23,198 nt of DNA from Streptomyces rimosus subsp. rimosus (GTDB lineage: Bacteria > Actinomycetota > Actinomycetes > Streptomycetales > Streptomycetaceae): NCBI RefSeq assembly GCF_000720725.1, contig NZ_JOCQ01000127.1, positions 1 through 23,198 on the forward strand. The letters are read 5' to 3'. Within the stretch, counting starts at the first letter, position 1; each line of letters opens with the position of its first letter. Positions 6,338 through 13,397 of the stretch are shown here, piece by piece. The translations under genes and the position numbers were made by a program. The notes under the pieces are model-generated. The model made no database searches. It was not told the DNA's origin and was given only the letters and a program-made list of their open reading frames with translations.

Positions 6338-7924
6338 TCACCGGGAGCCGCGCCAGTCGTCCCCGTTCACGATCAGGCCCGCGACGAGGGCACCGGACAT
6401 CCCGGCATGTGCCGGCCCGCCGCCGGGGTGCGTCCAGCCGCCGACCGCGTACAGCCCCGGTATGCGGGTGCGGTTGGCGGGGCGCAGGAAGCGTCCCCCG
6501 GCACCGGCCAGCGCCGGGCCCGGCACCGACTCGCCCTCGGCGGGCGGCAGCACGGCCCGCCACAGCACCCGCTCCCGCAGCCCGGGTATCGCCGCTCCGG
6601 CGGTCTCGATCAGCCGGTCGGCGGCTGCCGCCTGTGCGGCCGTCTCCTCAACTGCCGCCCCTTGCGCGTCACTTCGGGGCTCGGCCGTCGCGGCCGGTGC
6701 GCCGGTCCCGGCCGGGGCGGGGGACCGCGCCAGGTCTCCGTACGGCGCGACCGCGGCGCTCAGCGTCACCGCCTCGTGGCCGTCGTCGGGCCGGGACGCC
6801 GGATCGTCCGGGCGCAGTACCGTCACCGTCGGGCGGTCGCACAGCGTGCCCGGGCCCGCGCCGAAGACGGCTGCCAACTCGGCGGCGGGGTCGGCCGCGT
6901 GGACCACCGTGCGGTGCGCCGCGTCCGCCGGGCGGGGGCCGCGCAGCGCGAGCGCGACCGTGAACCGTCCGGGCACCCGGCGGCGCTCGTCCGCCGAGGG
7001 CCGTACGTCGTCCGCGCCCCACGGCTCGGCACCCTTCAGGAGCGCCGTCAGCCGGTCGGGGGCGATGCCCGCGACCACCGTGTCCGCCTCGGCGCAGCCC
7101 CCGTCGCGCAGCTCGACGCCGGCCGCCCGGCCGTCCGCCTGGACGATGCGCGTGACCTCCGCGCCGAAGGTGAACTCCACCTTCCGAGCCCGGCAGCGCT
7201 CGTACAGCGCGTCCGCCAGCGCCCGCATACCGCCGCGCGGATACCAACTTCCGAAAGTCTGCTCCATGTACGGCAGGACCGCGGCGCTCGCGGGGGCGGT
7301 GCGCGGGTCGAAGCCGTACGCCACGGCGTAGCTCTCCAGGAGGGCGGTCAGCCGGGGGTCCTTCAGCTCGTGGCGGGCCACCTCGGCGAGGGTGCCGTCC
7401 GCCACGGGCCTGCGCCGTCCGAACAGGCCGCGCCTGGGCAGCGCCGGATACGGGTCGCGCCCCAGCACCTGCCAGTCGGGCCACAGGGGCTCCTCCAGCA
7501 GCGGCCGGCGGGTGCGGTCCCAGGCCTCGCGGGCGCGGCCCAGGAAGTCGCTCCAGCGCTCACCGGCGCCCGCGCCCAGCGCGCCGTCGAGCGCCGCGAG
7601 GACGCCGGCCCGGGAGGCGTTCGGCAGCGAGACGGCGGTGCCGTCCGCGAAGACATGGCGGGCGGCGGGATCGACCTGGGACAGCTCCAGCACGCTCTCC
7701 AGCGGCTCGCGGCCGGTCTTGACGAACAGGTCGCGGTAGACGGCCGGGAGGTGCAGCAGACCGGGGCCGGTGTCGAAGCCGAAGCCCGCGCGCTCGAAGC
7801 GGCGCACCGCGCCGCCGTACGTGCCGCTACGTTCGTACACCGCCACCCGGTGGCCCGCGACGGCCAGCCGGGCGGCGGCCGCCATCGCGCCCATCCCGGC
7901 GCCGATCACCGCAATCCGTGCCAT
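6338..7924 (-). CDS. Phytoene-desaturase-like FAD/NAD(P) oxidoreductase (CrtI/amine oxidase superfamily)
   Basis: A 528-aa flavoprotein. The N-terminal FAD Rossmann motif is AVIGAGMGAMAAAARLAVAGHRVAVYE (about 5-31), followed by GGAVRRFERAGFGFDTGPGLLHLP, the signature of carotenoid desaturase-like enzymes. The middle has YMEQTFGSWYPRGGMRALADAL, and the C-terminus has LYAVGGWTHPGGGPAHAGMSGALVAG, the second FAD-binding motif of the CrtI/NDP family. An Ala/Glu-rich insertion (about 400-435) looks variable. The ATG at 7924 fits both the Rossmann start and a leaderless promoter; the open frame continues far upstream but is not part of the gene. No crtE, crtB or other carotenoid genes are nearby, so desaturation of phytoene is doubtful and the substrate is unknown. 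Its promoter is a full match to the RecA-NDp damage motif. Confidence 0.9.
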   Translation of the reverse strand: MARIAVIGAGMGAMAAAARLAVAGHRVAVYERSGTYGGAVRRFERAGFGFDTGPGLLHLPAVYRDLFVKTGREPLESVLELSQVDPAARHVFADGTAVSLPNASRAGVLAALDGALGAGAGERWSDFLGRAREAWDRTRRPLLEEPLWPDWQVLGRDPYPALPRRGLFGRRRPVADGTLAEVARHELKDPRLTALLESYAVAYGFDPRTAPASAAVLPYMEQTFGSWYPRGGMRALADALYERCRARKVEFTFGAEVTRIVQADGRAAGVELRDGGCAEADTVVAGIAPDRLTALLKGAEPWGADDVRPSADERRRVPGRFTVALALRGPRPADAAHRTVVHAADPAAELAAVFGAGPGTLCDRPTVTVLRPDDPASRPDDGHEAVTLSAAVAPYGDLARSPAPAGTGAPAATAEPRSDAQGAAVEETAAQAAAADRLIETAGAAIPGLRERVLWRAVLPPAEGESVPGPALAGAGGRFLRPANRTRIPGLYAVGGWTHPGGGPAHAGMSGALVAGLIVNGDDWRGSR

Positions 7925-7931
7925 GCCTGCG

Positions 7932-7954
7932 ACTTTATCCGGCGGCACTGACAA
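7932..7954 (-). promoter_or_regulatory. Full-consensus PafBC/RecA-NDp damage promoter of the phytoene-desaturase-like gene
   Basis: On the minus strand TTGTCAGTG (7954-7946), 8 nt (CCGCCGGA), then TAAAGT (7937-7932) matches TTGTCRGTG-N8-TAnnnT at every defined base. The ATG begins 7 nt after the -10, so +1 is at or next to the start codon. It lies in the 113-bp gap behind the DUF4126 gene, so transcription is independent of that gene. Confidence 0.8.
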
Positions 7955-8037
7955 TCCGACCGCGGCCTGCCTCCGACCTGGGCTCGCGCCCCGGCGCCCC
8001 GGCGCCCCGGCCCGGGCCCGTCCGGCCGCGCCGCGGC

Positions 8038-8658
8038 TCAGCCCACCGGCGTCCCCGCCCCGCGCGCCGCCGCCACCCGCCGTTCCTCGCGCCGCTGCTT
8101 CCTGCGCCGCAGGAAGCGCCGTACCCGGGACCACAGGAACACCACCAGCAGGATGCCGCCGACCAGCAGCACCCCGGCGATGACCGCCGCGGCCACCGGA
8201 TGGAACACCGCGAAGACGACGATGCCCGCGACCCCCAAATCCTCCAGCGTGCTCAGCACGAAGTTGCTGGCCGGTTCGGGCGAGGTGTTCACCGCCATCC
8301 GCGTGCCCGCCTTGACCAGGTGGCTCACCAGCGCGCTGGAACCGCCCACCGCGCCCGCCGCCAGCTGCGGCAGCGACCCGTCGTGACCGGCCAGCAGGGC
8401 CGCCACGACCCCGCCGGACACCGGCCGGATCACCGTGTGCACGGCGTCCCACACCGAGTCCACGTACGGGATCTTGTCGGCGACGGCCTCGCACAGGAAG
8501 AGCACCCCCGCGACGATCAGCACATCGGGACGCTGCAGGGCCTCGGGCACCTCGTCGGCGACGCCGGTCGCCCCGAGCACGCCGAGCATCAGGACGACGG
8601 CGTAGGCGTTGATGCCGCTGGCCCAGCCGCTGGTGAAGACGAGAGGGAGTACAGACAC
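8038..8658 (-). CDS. DUF4126-type integral membrane protein
   Basis: A 206-aa protein with several hydrophobic helices and the DUF4126 hallmarks: GWASGINAYAVVLMLGVLG near the start, FLCEAVADKIPYVDSVWDAVHTVIRPVSG in the first third, GGSSALVSHLVKAGTR, and SPEPASNFVLSTLEDLGV. The last helix (about 160-182) is followed by a strongly basic, Arg-rich cytoplasmic tail. Function is unknown for the family. The GTG at 8658 was chosen because it sits 7 nt after TACGAT (8671-8666), a leaderless -10, and directly precedes the conserved first helix. The open frame extends much further upstream but without conserved sequence. Confidence 0.85.
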   Translation of the reverse strand: MSVLPLVFTSGWASGINAYAVVLMLGVLGATGVADEVPEALQRPDVLIVAGVLFLCEAVADKIPYVDSVWDAVHTVIRPVSGGVVAALLAGHDGSLPQLAAGAVGGSSALVSHLVKAGTRMAVNTSPEPASNFVLSTLEDLGVAGIVVFAVFHPVAAAVIAGVLLVGGILLVVFLWSRVRRFLRRRKQRREERRVAAARGAGTPVG

Positions 8659-8671
8659 GCAGGAGATCGTA
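8659..8671 (-). promoter_or_regulatory. Candidate leaderless -10 of the DUF4126 gene
   Basis: TACGAT at 8671-8666 on the minus strand, 7 nt before the GTG; there is no purine-rich ribosome site in CTCCTGC. The -35 is not clear. The palindrome cluster at 8694-8732 lies immediately upstream and could hold an activator or repressor site. Confidence 0.45.
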
Positions 8672-8693
8672 GCCAGCCGCTGCGCGTCGGTGC

Positions 8694-8732
8694 TCAGGTT
8701 TGAGTATCCGTACTCAGTCCCTGAGATGAGTA
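8694..8732. repeat. Cluster of interlocking palindromes around TGAGTA
   Basis: Successive inverted repeats share arms: CTCA-ggtt-TGAG (8694-8705), TGAGTA-tccg-TACTCA (8701-8716), CTCAG-tcc-CTGAG (8713-8725), then another TGAGTA (8727-8732). The cluster lies just upstream of the DUF4126 promoter. It looks like a regulator-binding region; I cannot name the regulator. Confidence 0.6.
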
Positions 8733-9023
8733 GGTACGCGGATGGGCCGCCACCTGGGCGGACGGAAGAGTGGGGGCCACGGAAGGGAAGCCGGGCCGGC
8801 ACCGCCGACACGGGGCGGCGGAACGGCACGGCAGCCCGGACGTGACGGGGGAGCACGGGGGCTCCACATGGGGAGTGCACGGGGGTACGGGGCCCCACGG
8901 GGGAAGCGCTGTCCTGGACGGATCGCCGGGGGAACGATCCGCTCCGGGGCAGCGCGCCGGTACGACGGCGGCGGTGGCCGGCAGATGATGCCGGCCACCG
9001 CCGCTCCCGTATGCGCGGGGCGC
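8733..9023. other. Gene-free stretch with six G-runs
   Basis: No credible coding frame on either strand. The plus strand carries G-runs of 4-5 at 8847-8851, 8857-8861, 8870-8873, 8881-8885, 8889-8892 and 8899-8903, with loops of 3-8 bases, compatible with G-quadruplex formation. The terminator of the TetR operon occupies the right end. Confidence 0.5.
8968..9004 (-). terminator. 16-bp perfect hairpin, terminator of the ABC-YhgE-TetR operon
   Basis: Arms 8968-8983 and 8989-9004 are perfectly complementary over 16 bp around a 5-nt loop (GATGA). It starts about 20 bases after the TetR stop codon on the minus strand. No T-tract follows. It would also stop transcription arriving on the plus strand. 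Confidence 0.8.
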
Positions 9024-9635
9024 CTACGGGTGCCCGCTCACCCGGCCCTGCAACAGGCGTGACAGGGACGCGTGCACGTCGTCGATCGACCGGTGCGGCT
9101 GGTAGGACTGCCAGTCCAGCGCCGCCACCAGCACCATCCCGAACAGCGCGGACGCGGTCAGCGGGATGTCGATGTCCTCGCTCAGCTCGCCGCCCGCCAC
9201 CGCCTCCCGGAGCACGCCCTCCACGACCGTGATCGCCCGCTCCCGCACCACCATCAGCGTGGACTGCCAGGCCCGGTTGGTCCGCCACAGCTCGGCCACG
9301 TACAGCTGGGTCAGCGCCGGGTAGCGGGCGATGAAGTCCAGCCCGGCCCGGATCATCGCGTCCAGCGCGTCCACCCGGGAGCCGCCCCGGTCCGCGGCCC
9401 CGTCCGCGGCCTCCTGGAGGGAGGTGGCCAGCAGCTCGATGCCGTGCCGCAGCAACTCCTCGAAGAGTTCGTTCTTGCTCGCGAAGTTGTAGTACACGGT
9501 GCCCTTCGCGACCCCCGCCCGCTCGGCGATCTCGTCCACGGTCGTGGAGGAGAAGCCCTGTTCGGCGATGAGCGTGACCGCGGCCTCGAAGAGCTTGCGC
9601 CGGGTGGTCTGACGGCGCGTGCTGGAGCTGTCCAT
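9024..9635 (-). CDS. TetR/AcrR-family transcriptional regulator
   Basis: A 203-aa regulator, the last gene of the ABC-YhgE-TetR operon. The N-terminal helix-turn-helix is canonical: RRKLFEAAVTLIAEQGFSSTTVDEIAERAGVAKGTVYYNFASKNELFEELL (about 12-62, listed here as successive blocks of the TetR_N domain). The C-terminal helical domain (about 70-200) should bind a ligand and dimerise; its ligand is unknown. The ATG at 9635 lies 35 nt after the YhgE stop. A clear Shine-Dalgarno is not visible, so translation may be coupled or weak. The likely target is its own operon, through the palindrome at 12641-12662 (inference from position and from the usual behaviour of TetR genes beside exporters). Confidence 0.93.
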   Translation of the reverse strand: MDSSSTRRQTTRRKLFEAAVTLIAEQGFSSTTVDEIAERAGVAKGTVYYNFASKNELFEELLRHGIELLATSLQEAADGAADRGGSRVDALDAMIRAGLDFIARYPALTQLYVAELWRTNRAWQSTLMVVRERAITVVEGVLREAVAGGELSEDIDIPLTASALFGMVLVAALDWQSYQPHRSIDDVHASLSRLLQGRVSGHP

Positions 9636-9670
9636 GGGGGTGATTGTGCCGCCCCCGGCGGCCCGCGCGC

Positions 9671-11878
9671 TCACAGGCTCAGCTCCGGGTGGAGGTCCTT
9701 CAGCCGTACGACCTGCTTCCCGCGCGCCGCCCAGGCGGTGAGCGCGAGCGCCGCCGCCGTGAAGGCGAGCAGCACCGCGCTGCCCTGCCACACGGGCGTC
9801 AGGTCACCGCCCGTGATGAGCCGCCGCAGCCCCTCCACGATGTAGGTCATCGGCAGGAACGGGTGGATCGCGTTGAAGAAGCCGGGACTGGTCTGCACCG
9901 GGTACGTACCGCCCGCCGACGTCAGCTGGAGCATCAGCAGCGCCAGCACCAGGATGCGGCCGGCCGGTCCGAAGCGGGCGTTGAGCCACTGCACGATCGC
10001 CGCGAAGCAGGCAGTGGCCAGCAGCAGGAACCCGACCGTGCCGGCCGCCCGCTCCATGTGGAGGCCGAGCCCGAAGCGCAGCACGGTCATGAGGGCGGCC
10101 GTCTGGAGGACCCCCAGGGCGAACACCGGCAGCCATCCGGAGACCGCGATCCGCCAGGCGCCCGCCCCCATGGCGAGCGCGCGCCGGTTGAGCGGTGGGA
10201 TCAGCATGTAGGCGACCATCGCGCCGACCCAGAGGGAGAGCGGGATGAAGTACGGGGCGAAACCGGTGCCGTAGTTGGGCGCGCGGTGCGCCGCCTGGGA
10301 GGCGAGCTGCACGGGGTCGGACATGACGCGCGTACGGGCGTCCCGGTCCTGCTTGCCGTAGTCGGGGATCTGCCGAACGCCGTCGTGCAGGCCGCCGGAC
10401 AGCTTCTGCGAGCCGTCCGAGAGCTTGTACATGCCGCTGTACAGGGTCTGCGCGCCGTCCTTCAGCTTGCCGACGCCCCGGTCGAGGTCGTCCGCGCCGG
10501 AGGCGGCGCGTCCGGCACCGTCGTGCAGCTTGCGGGCGCCGTCGGCCGCCTGCCCCGCGCCGTCCGCCAGCTTCCCGGTTCCGGCGGCCAGCTTGCCGGC
10601 GCCCGCGGAGACCTGATGGGCGCCCGCGTTGAGCTGGTTGATCTTCTTGACGGCGGCGTCCAGGTCGGCGCCGAGGGTCGGGCCGCGCCGCGCCAGCTCG
10701 TCCGCCAGGCGGTGCAGCGAGTCCAGGTCGCGGGCGAGGCGGTCGAGGTTCTTCTGGTCGTGTACGTAGCCGCTGATCTCCTCGGCCTTGGCCGCCGCGA
10801 GCGCCGCCTGCTCCTTGAGCTGCTTCAGCTCGGCGCAGGAGGCGTCGGGCCGGGCCGCGTCCCCGCAGCGCTGCCGGTAGAAGGCCGCGAGGTGGTCGGC
10901 CATCCCCCGGGACAGCTTGGCGCCCGCGTCGGCGGCACGCGGCAGCTTGTCCAGGTTCTCGCGTACGGCCCGGGCGCCGTCGGCGACGACCCGGGCGACC
11001 CGGCCGATCTCCTTGCCGTGCGCCCGGACGAACGGGCCCACCTCCGCCGCCACCCCGTTGACCTTGTCGGCCAGCTGCTGGGTGCCCTGGGCGACCTGGC
11101 CGGAACCGCCGGCCAGCTGGTCCGCGCCCCGAGAGGCGGCGGCCGCGCCCCGGGCGAGTTCGGCGGTGCCCGTGGAGAGCCGGCCGGCGCCCGCGTCGAG
11201 GTCCTTCAGGCCGTCGGCCAGGGTGCCGCTGCCGTTCTTCGCCGTACCGAGGCCGTCCTTGAGCTTTCCGGTGCCGTCCTGGGCCTGCCCGATGCCGTCC
11301 GTGAGCTTGCCGGCGCCGTCCGCGGCCTGCTGCGTCTTGTCGTGCAGCGTCGAGAAGGAGACGAAGATGTTGTCGTAGAAGCTGCGCGAGGACTTGGCGG
11401 ATGCCGTCGCGCGCACCTCGGAGAAGACCGTGCGGGAGATCTGCCCGACGATGTAGTTGTTGGCGTCGTTCGTGCGCACCTGCAGAGCGCCGGTTTCCGG
11501 GTGGTCACCCGCACTGGACGCGACCCGCTTGCTGAAGTCCGCGGGAACGGTCAGCGACAGGTAGTACGAGCCGTCCTCGACACCCCGGTCCGCCTCCTGG
11601 GCGCTCACCCGGTGCCAGTCGAAGGTGTGGCTGTCGCGCAGCCCGTCCACGATGCTGTCACCTGCCGCGACCTTCTTGCCCTTGACCTCCGCGCCGGTGT
11701 CCTCGTTGACGAGCGCGACCGGGATCTTGTCCAGGCGCCCGTACGGGTCCCAGAAGGAGCACAGATAGAGCGCGCCGTACAGGAGCGGCAGCAGGAGGAG
11801 GGCGATCAGCGCCGCCATCGGCAGCCTGCCCCTCCCGAACCGCTTCAGCTCAAGCGCGGCCAGCCTCGGCGAGCGCAT
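9671..11878 (-). CDS. YhgE/Pip-family membrane protein
   Basis: A 735-aa membrane protein with the YhgE/Pip layout. It has one N-terminal helix (about 20-42), then a PVALVNEDTGA motif typical of the family and of ABC-2 type permeases. A very long extracytoplasmic region (about 45-560) contains heptad-type repeats of the L-x-x-G form, such as KLTDGIGQAQDGTGKLKDG and KLADGAGQAADG. Five or six C-terminal helices with a GGTYPVQTSPGFFNAIHPFLPMTY motif end the protein. The family includes the Lactococcus phage-infection protein and mycobacterial MmpL-like/ABC-2 relatives; export or cell-envelope roles are assumed. Its start overlaps the end of the ABC ATPase by 29 nt, so the two probably act as one transporter. 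There are three Cys in the soluble region and helices but no obvious catalytic site. Confidence 0.92.
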   Translation of the reverse strand: MRSPRLAALELKRFGRGRLPMAALIALLLLPLLYGALYLCSFWDPYGRLDKIPVALVNEDTGAEVKGKKVAAGDSIVDGLRDSHTFDWHRVSAQEADRGVEDGSYYLSLTVPADFSKRVASSAGDHPETGALQVRTNDANNYIVGQISRTVFSEVRATASAKSSRSFYDNIFVSFSTLHDKTQQAADGAGKLTDGIGQAQDGTGKLKDGLGTAKNGSGTLADGLKDLDAGAGRLSTGTAELARGAAAASRGADQLAGGSGQVAQGTQQLADKVNGVAAEVGPFVRAHGKEIGRVARVVADGARAVRENLDKLPRAADAGAKLSRGMADHLAAFYRQRCGDAARPDASCAELKQLKEQAALAAAKAEEISGYVHDQKNLDRLARDLDSLHRLADELARRGPTLGADLDAAVKKINQLNAGAHQVSAGAGKLAAGTGKLADGAGQAADGARKLHDGAGRAASGADDLDRGVGKLKDGAQTLYSGMYKLSDGSQKLSGGLHDGVRQIPDYGKQDRDARTRVMSDPVQLASQAAHRAPNYGTGFAPYFIPLSLWVGAMVAYMLIPPLNRRALAMGAGAWRIAVSGWLPVFALGVLQTAALMTVLRFGLGLHMERAAGTVGFLLLATACFAAIVQWLNARFGPAGRILVLALLMLQLTSAGGTYPVQTSPGFFNAIHPFLPMTYIVEGLRRLITGGDLTPVWQGSAVLLAFTAAALALTAWAARGKQVVRLKDLHPELSL

Positions 11879-12629
11879 CCGCCGCCCCCTTCTCGTCGTC
11901 GCGGGTGACCGGGCCGGTGCTTTCTTTGCCGCGCGCGCCGGTACGCACCACGACCGCGCCCTCGGGCGCCTGGCTGCACACCGTGAGGACGGTCGTCCCG
12001 GACTCCGCCAGGGCGCGCAGCGTCGCCCAGATGTCCGCGCGTTCGGCGTCGGAGAGCTTCATGTCGGTGTCGTCGACGGCGAGCAGACGGGGCCTGCCGA
12101 CCAGCGCCAGGGCGATCGAAAGGCGCAGCGCTTCCGCGCGCTCCAGGTCGCGTACGGCCGTCCGTACGCCCTTGGGTAGGGCCTGCACGTCCAGACCGGC
12201 CGCCTCCAGGGCCGCGTCGGTACGGGCGCGGGCCGACGCGGTACGCTCCCGGCGCGGTCGCAGCAGCGCGCGCAGGGAGTCGCCGAACCGGTGCTGGAGC
12301 AGGGTGCGTTCACGCAGGTGCTCGGCCACGGTGAGGGCAGGTTCGAGATCCGTGACACCGGGTACGTGGGCCAGTGCGGTGATCGCCCGTACCGCCGCCA
12401 TCTTCCGGGGCAGCGGCAGCCCGGCGACCTCGGCCGTACCGGTGGAGGGCGTCATCCGGCCGGTGAGCGCGAGCAGCAGGCAGGTGCGTCCCGAACCGGA
12501 CGGGCCCTCGACGGCGATCAGCGAGCCCGGCCCGGCCGTGAGGCCGATGTCCCGGAAGGCCCAGCCGCGGGGGCCCTCGACGCCGAGTCCCGTGGCGGTG
12601 ACGGCGGCCCCGTGCGGGGTGCTGTGCAC
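11850..12629 (-). CDS. ABC-transporter ATP-binding protein with degenerate motifs
   Basis: A 259-aa ABC-type nucleotide-binding protein, first gene of the operon with YhgE/Pip and TetR. The fold is recognisable (AVEGPSGSGRTCLLLALTGR at about 39-58, then a LLAVDD Walker B at 182-187). Key residues depart from consensus: the Walker A lysine is Arg (GPSGSGRT, R48), the LSGGQ signature is replaced by DLERA (about 161-165), and the Walker B Asp is followed by Asp where the catalytic Glu is usual. ATP hydrolysis may be slow or absent. The GTG at 12629 has a good ribosome site (AAAGGAGGGG, 12642-12633). The 3' end overlaps yhgE by 29 nt. Confidence 0.9.
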   Translation of the reverse strand: MHSTPHGAAVTATGLGVEGPRGWAFRDIGLTAGPGSLIAVEGPSGSGRTCLLLALTGRMTPSTGTAEVAGLPLPRKMAAVRAITALAHVPGVTDLEPALTVAEHLRERTLLQHRFGDSLRALLRPRRERTASARARTDAALEAAGLDVQALPKGVRTAVRDLERAEALRLSIALALVGRPRLLAVDDTDMKLSDAERADIWATLRALAESGTTVLTVCSQAPEGAVVVRTGARGKESTGPVTRDDEKGAADALAEAGRA

Positions 12630-12640
12630 GATCCCCTCCT

Positions 12641-12662
12641 TTGAACTGACCAGTCAGTGCAA
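12641..12662. promoter_or_regulatory. Palindromic operator, probably bound by the TetR of this operon
   Basis: ACTGAC (12645-12650) and GTCAGT (12653-12658) are perfect inverted arms around CA. Outer TTG (12641-12643) and CAA (12660-12662) extend the symmetry. It lies between the -10 of the ABC operon and its ribosome site, covering the expected start of transcription, the usual position for repression. Confidence 0.75.
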
Positions 12663-12664
12663 AA

Positions 12665-12694
12665 AGTATGCGCAGTCTTGTCATGTCTCCGCAA
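12665..12694 (-). promoter_or_regulatory. Promoter of the ABC-YhgE-TetR operon
   Basis: CATACT (12670-12665, minus) is a reasonable -10. TTGCGG (12694-12689) with an 18-nt spacer is the best -35 candidate. The start would fall around 12658, inside the palindrome. Confidence 0.55.
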
Positions 12695-12785
12695 GGGGGT
12701 CCCGCCCGTCCGCCCGCTTTCCCGGGTAAGCCGCGATCTCCCCGAATTACCCGGCCGACGCAGGGAAAGAGCAGGTCAGAGCCGA

Positions 12786-12808
12786 TTGTCAGTGGTGTGC
12801 CGCACGAT
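12786..12808 (+). promoter_or_regulatory. PafBC/RecA-NDp-like damage promoter of the HEPN gene
   Basis: TTGTCAGTG (12786-12794) matches the upstream element at all nine positions. After exactly 8 nt comes CACGAT (12803-12808), two of three defined -10 bases. Transcription would begin near 12815, giving a leader of about 40 nt with a normal ribosome site. Confidence 0.72.
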
Positions 12809-12854
12809 GGCCCCATACGGTCCCGAACCGTGATGCGACGACAGGAGGTTCGTC

Positions 12855-13340
12855 ATGGCAGCCAGTTCGGCCGCGGGCAGCTCCGCGGCGTACGGCCCTC
12901 CGGGCGATGTCCACCCCGTCCTGCGCCGGGCGGCGGCGCCGCCCGCCGCCCTCGACCTGCTCGCCCAGGCCCAGCGCGGTATCGACGAAGCCCGCGACCT
13001 GGAAACCCCCAACGAGCGCTATGCCACCGCCCACCTCGCCGCGCTGCGCACCGCGGCCGCCGTCCTCGCCGTGCGCGGCCGCCCCGAGCCGAGCCTGCGC
13101 CGCAGGCAGCGCATCCGCAGCGCCTGGGAGGTGCTGCCCGAGGTCGCTCCCGAACTCGCCGAGTGGAGCGCCCTGTTCGCCTCCGGCGCCCAGCGCCGCG
13201 CCCGCGCCGAGGCGGGCATAGCCGGCGCGGCCGGCCCGCGCGACGCCGACGACCTGATCCGCGACGTGGCGATGTTCCTGCGCCTGGTGGAACGGATGCT
13301 GCTCCTCCAGCCGACGCTGCCGTCCCAGCGGGCGGGGTGA
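12855..13340 (+). CDS. SAV_6107-family HEPN domain protein
   Basis: A 161-aa mostly helical protein. The segment NERYATAHLAALRTAAAVL (about 53-71) contains R55-x4-H60, the R-x4-6-H motif that forms the RNase active site in catalytic HEPN proteins. The surrounding pattern (ALDLLAQAQRGIDEARDLE, then WEVLPEVAPELAEWSALFASGA, then a basic QRRARAEAGI) fits the actinobacterial SAV_6107-type HEPN family. The first 25 residues are Ala/Ser-rich and probably unstructured. The ribosome site AGGAGG (12843-12848) fixes the ATG at 12855. It is divergent from the ABC operon. No antitoxin-type nucleotidyltransferase (MNT) gene is next to it, so it is not a standard HEPN-MNT toxin pair. Its promoter resembles the DNA-damage class. 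Whether it cuts RNA is untested. Confidence 0.88.
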   Translation: MAASSAAGSSAAYGPPGDVHPVLRRAAAPPAALDLLAQAQRGIDEARDLETPNERYATAHLAALRTAAAVLAVRGRPEPSLRRRQRIRSAWEVLPEVAPELAEWSALFASGAQRRARAEAGIAGAAGPRDADDLIRDVAMFLRLVERMLLLQPTLPSQRAG

Positions 13341-13397
13341 GGGGTGGGGCGGTGAGGTGGCGGGCGGGGCGTCCGGTCCGGCCGGGGGCGGCCTGGT

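Noticed and set aside
7925..8494. N-terminal extension of the phytoene-desaturase-like frame
   Set aside because: Low-complexity sequence overlapping the DUF4126 gene; the Rossmann motif begins right after the ATG at 7924 and a promoter precedes it.
8742..9062. Plus-strand frame across the gene-free stretch
   Set aside because: Composition is only GC-rich Gly/Arg sequence, and it runs through a terminator and into the tetR gene.
10440..11310. Repeated DNA inside the YhgE gene, possible satellite or CRISPR-like array
   Set aside because: The repeats are in-frame L-x-x-G heptads of the YhgE/Pip family, not spacers.
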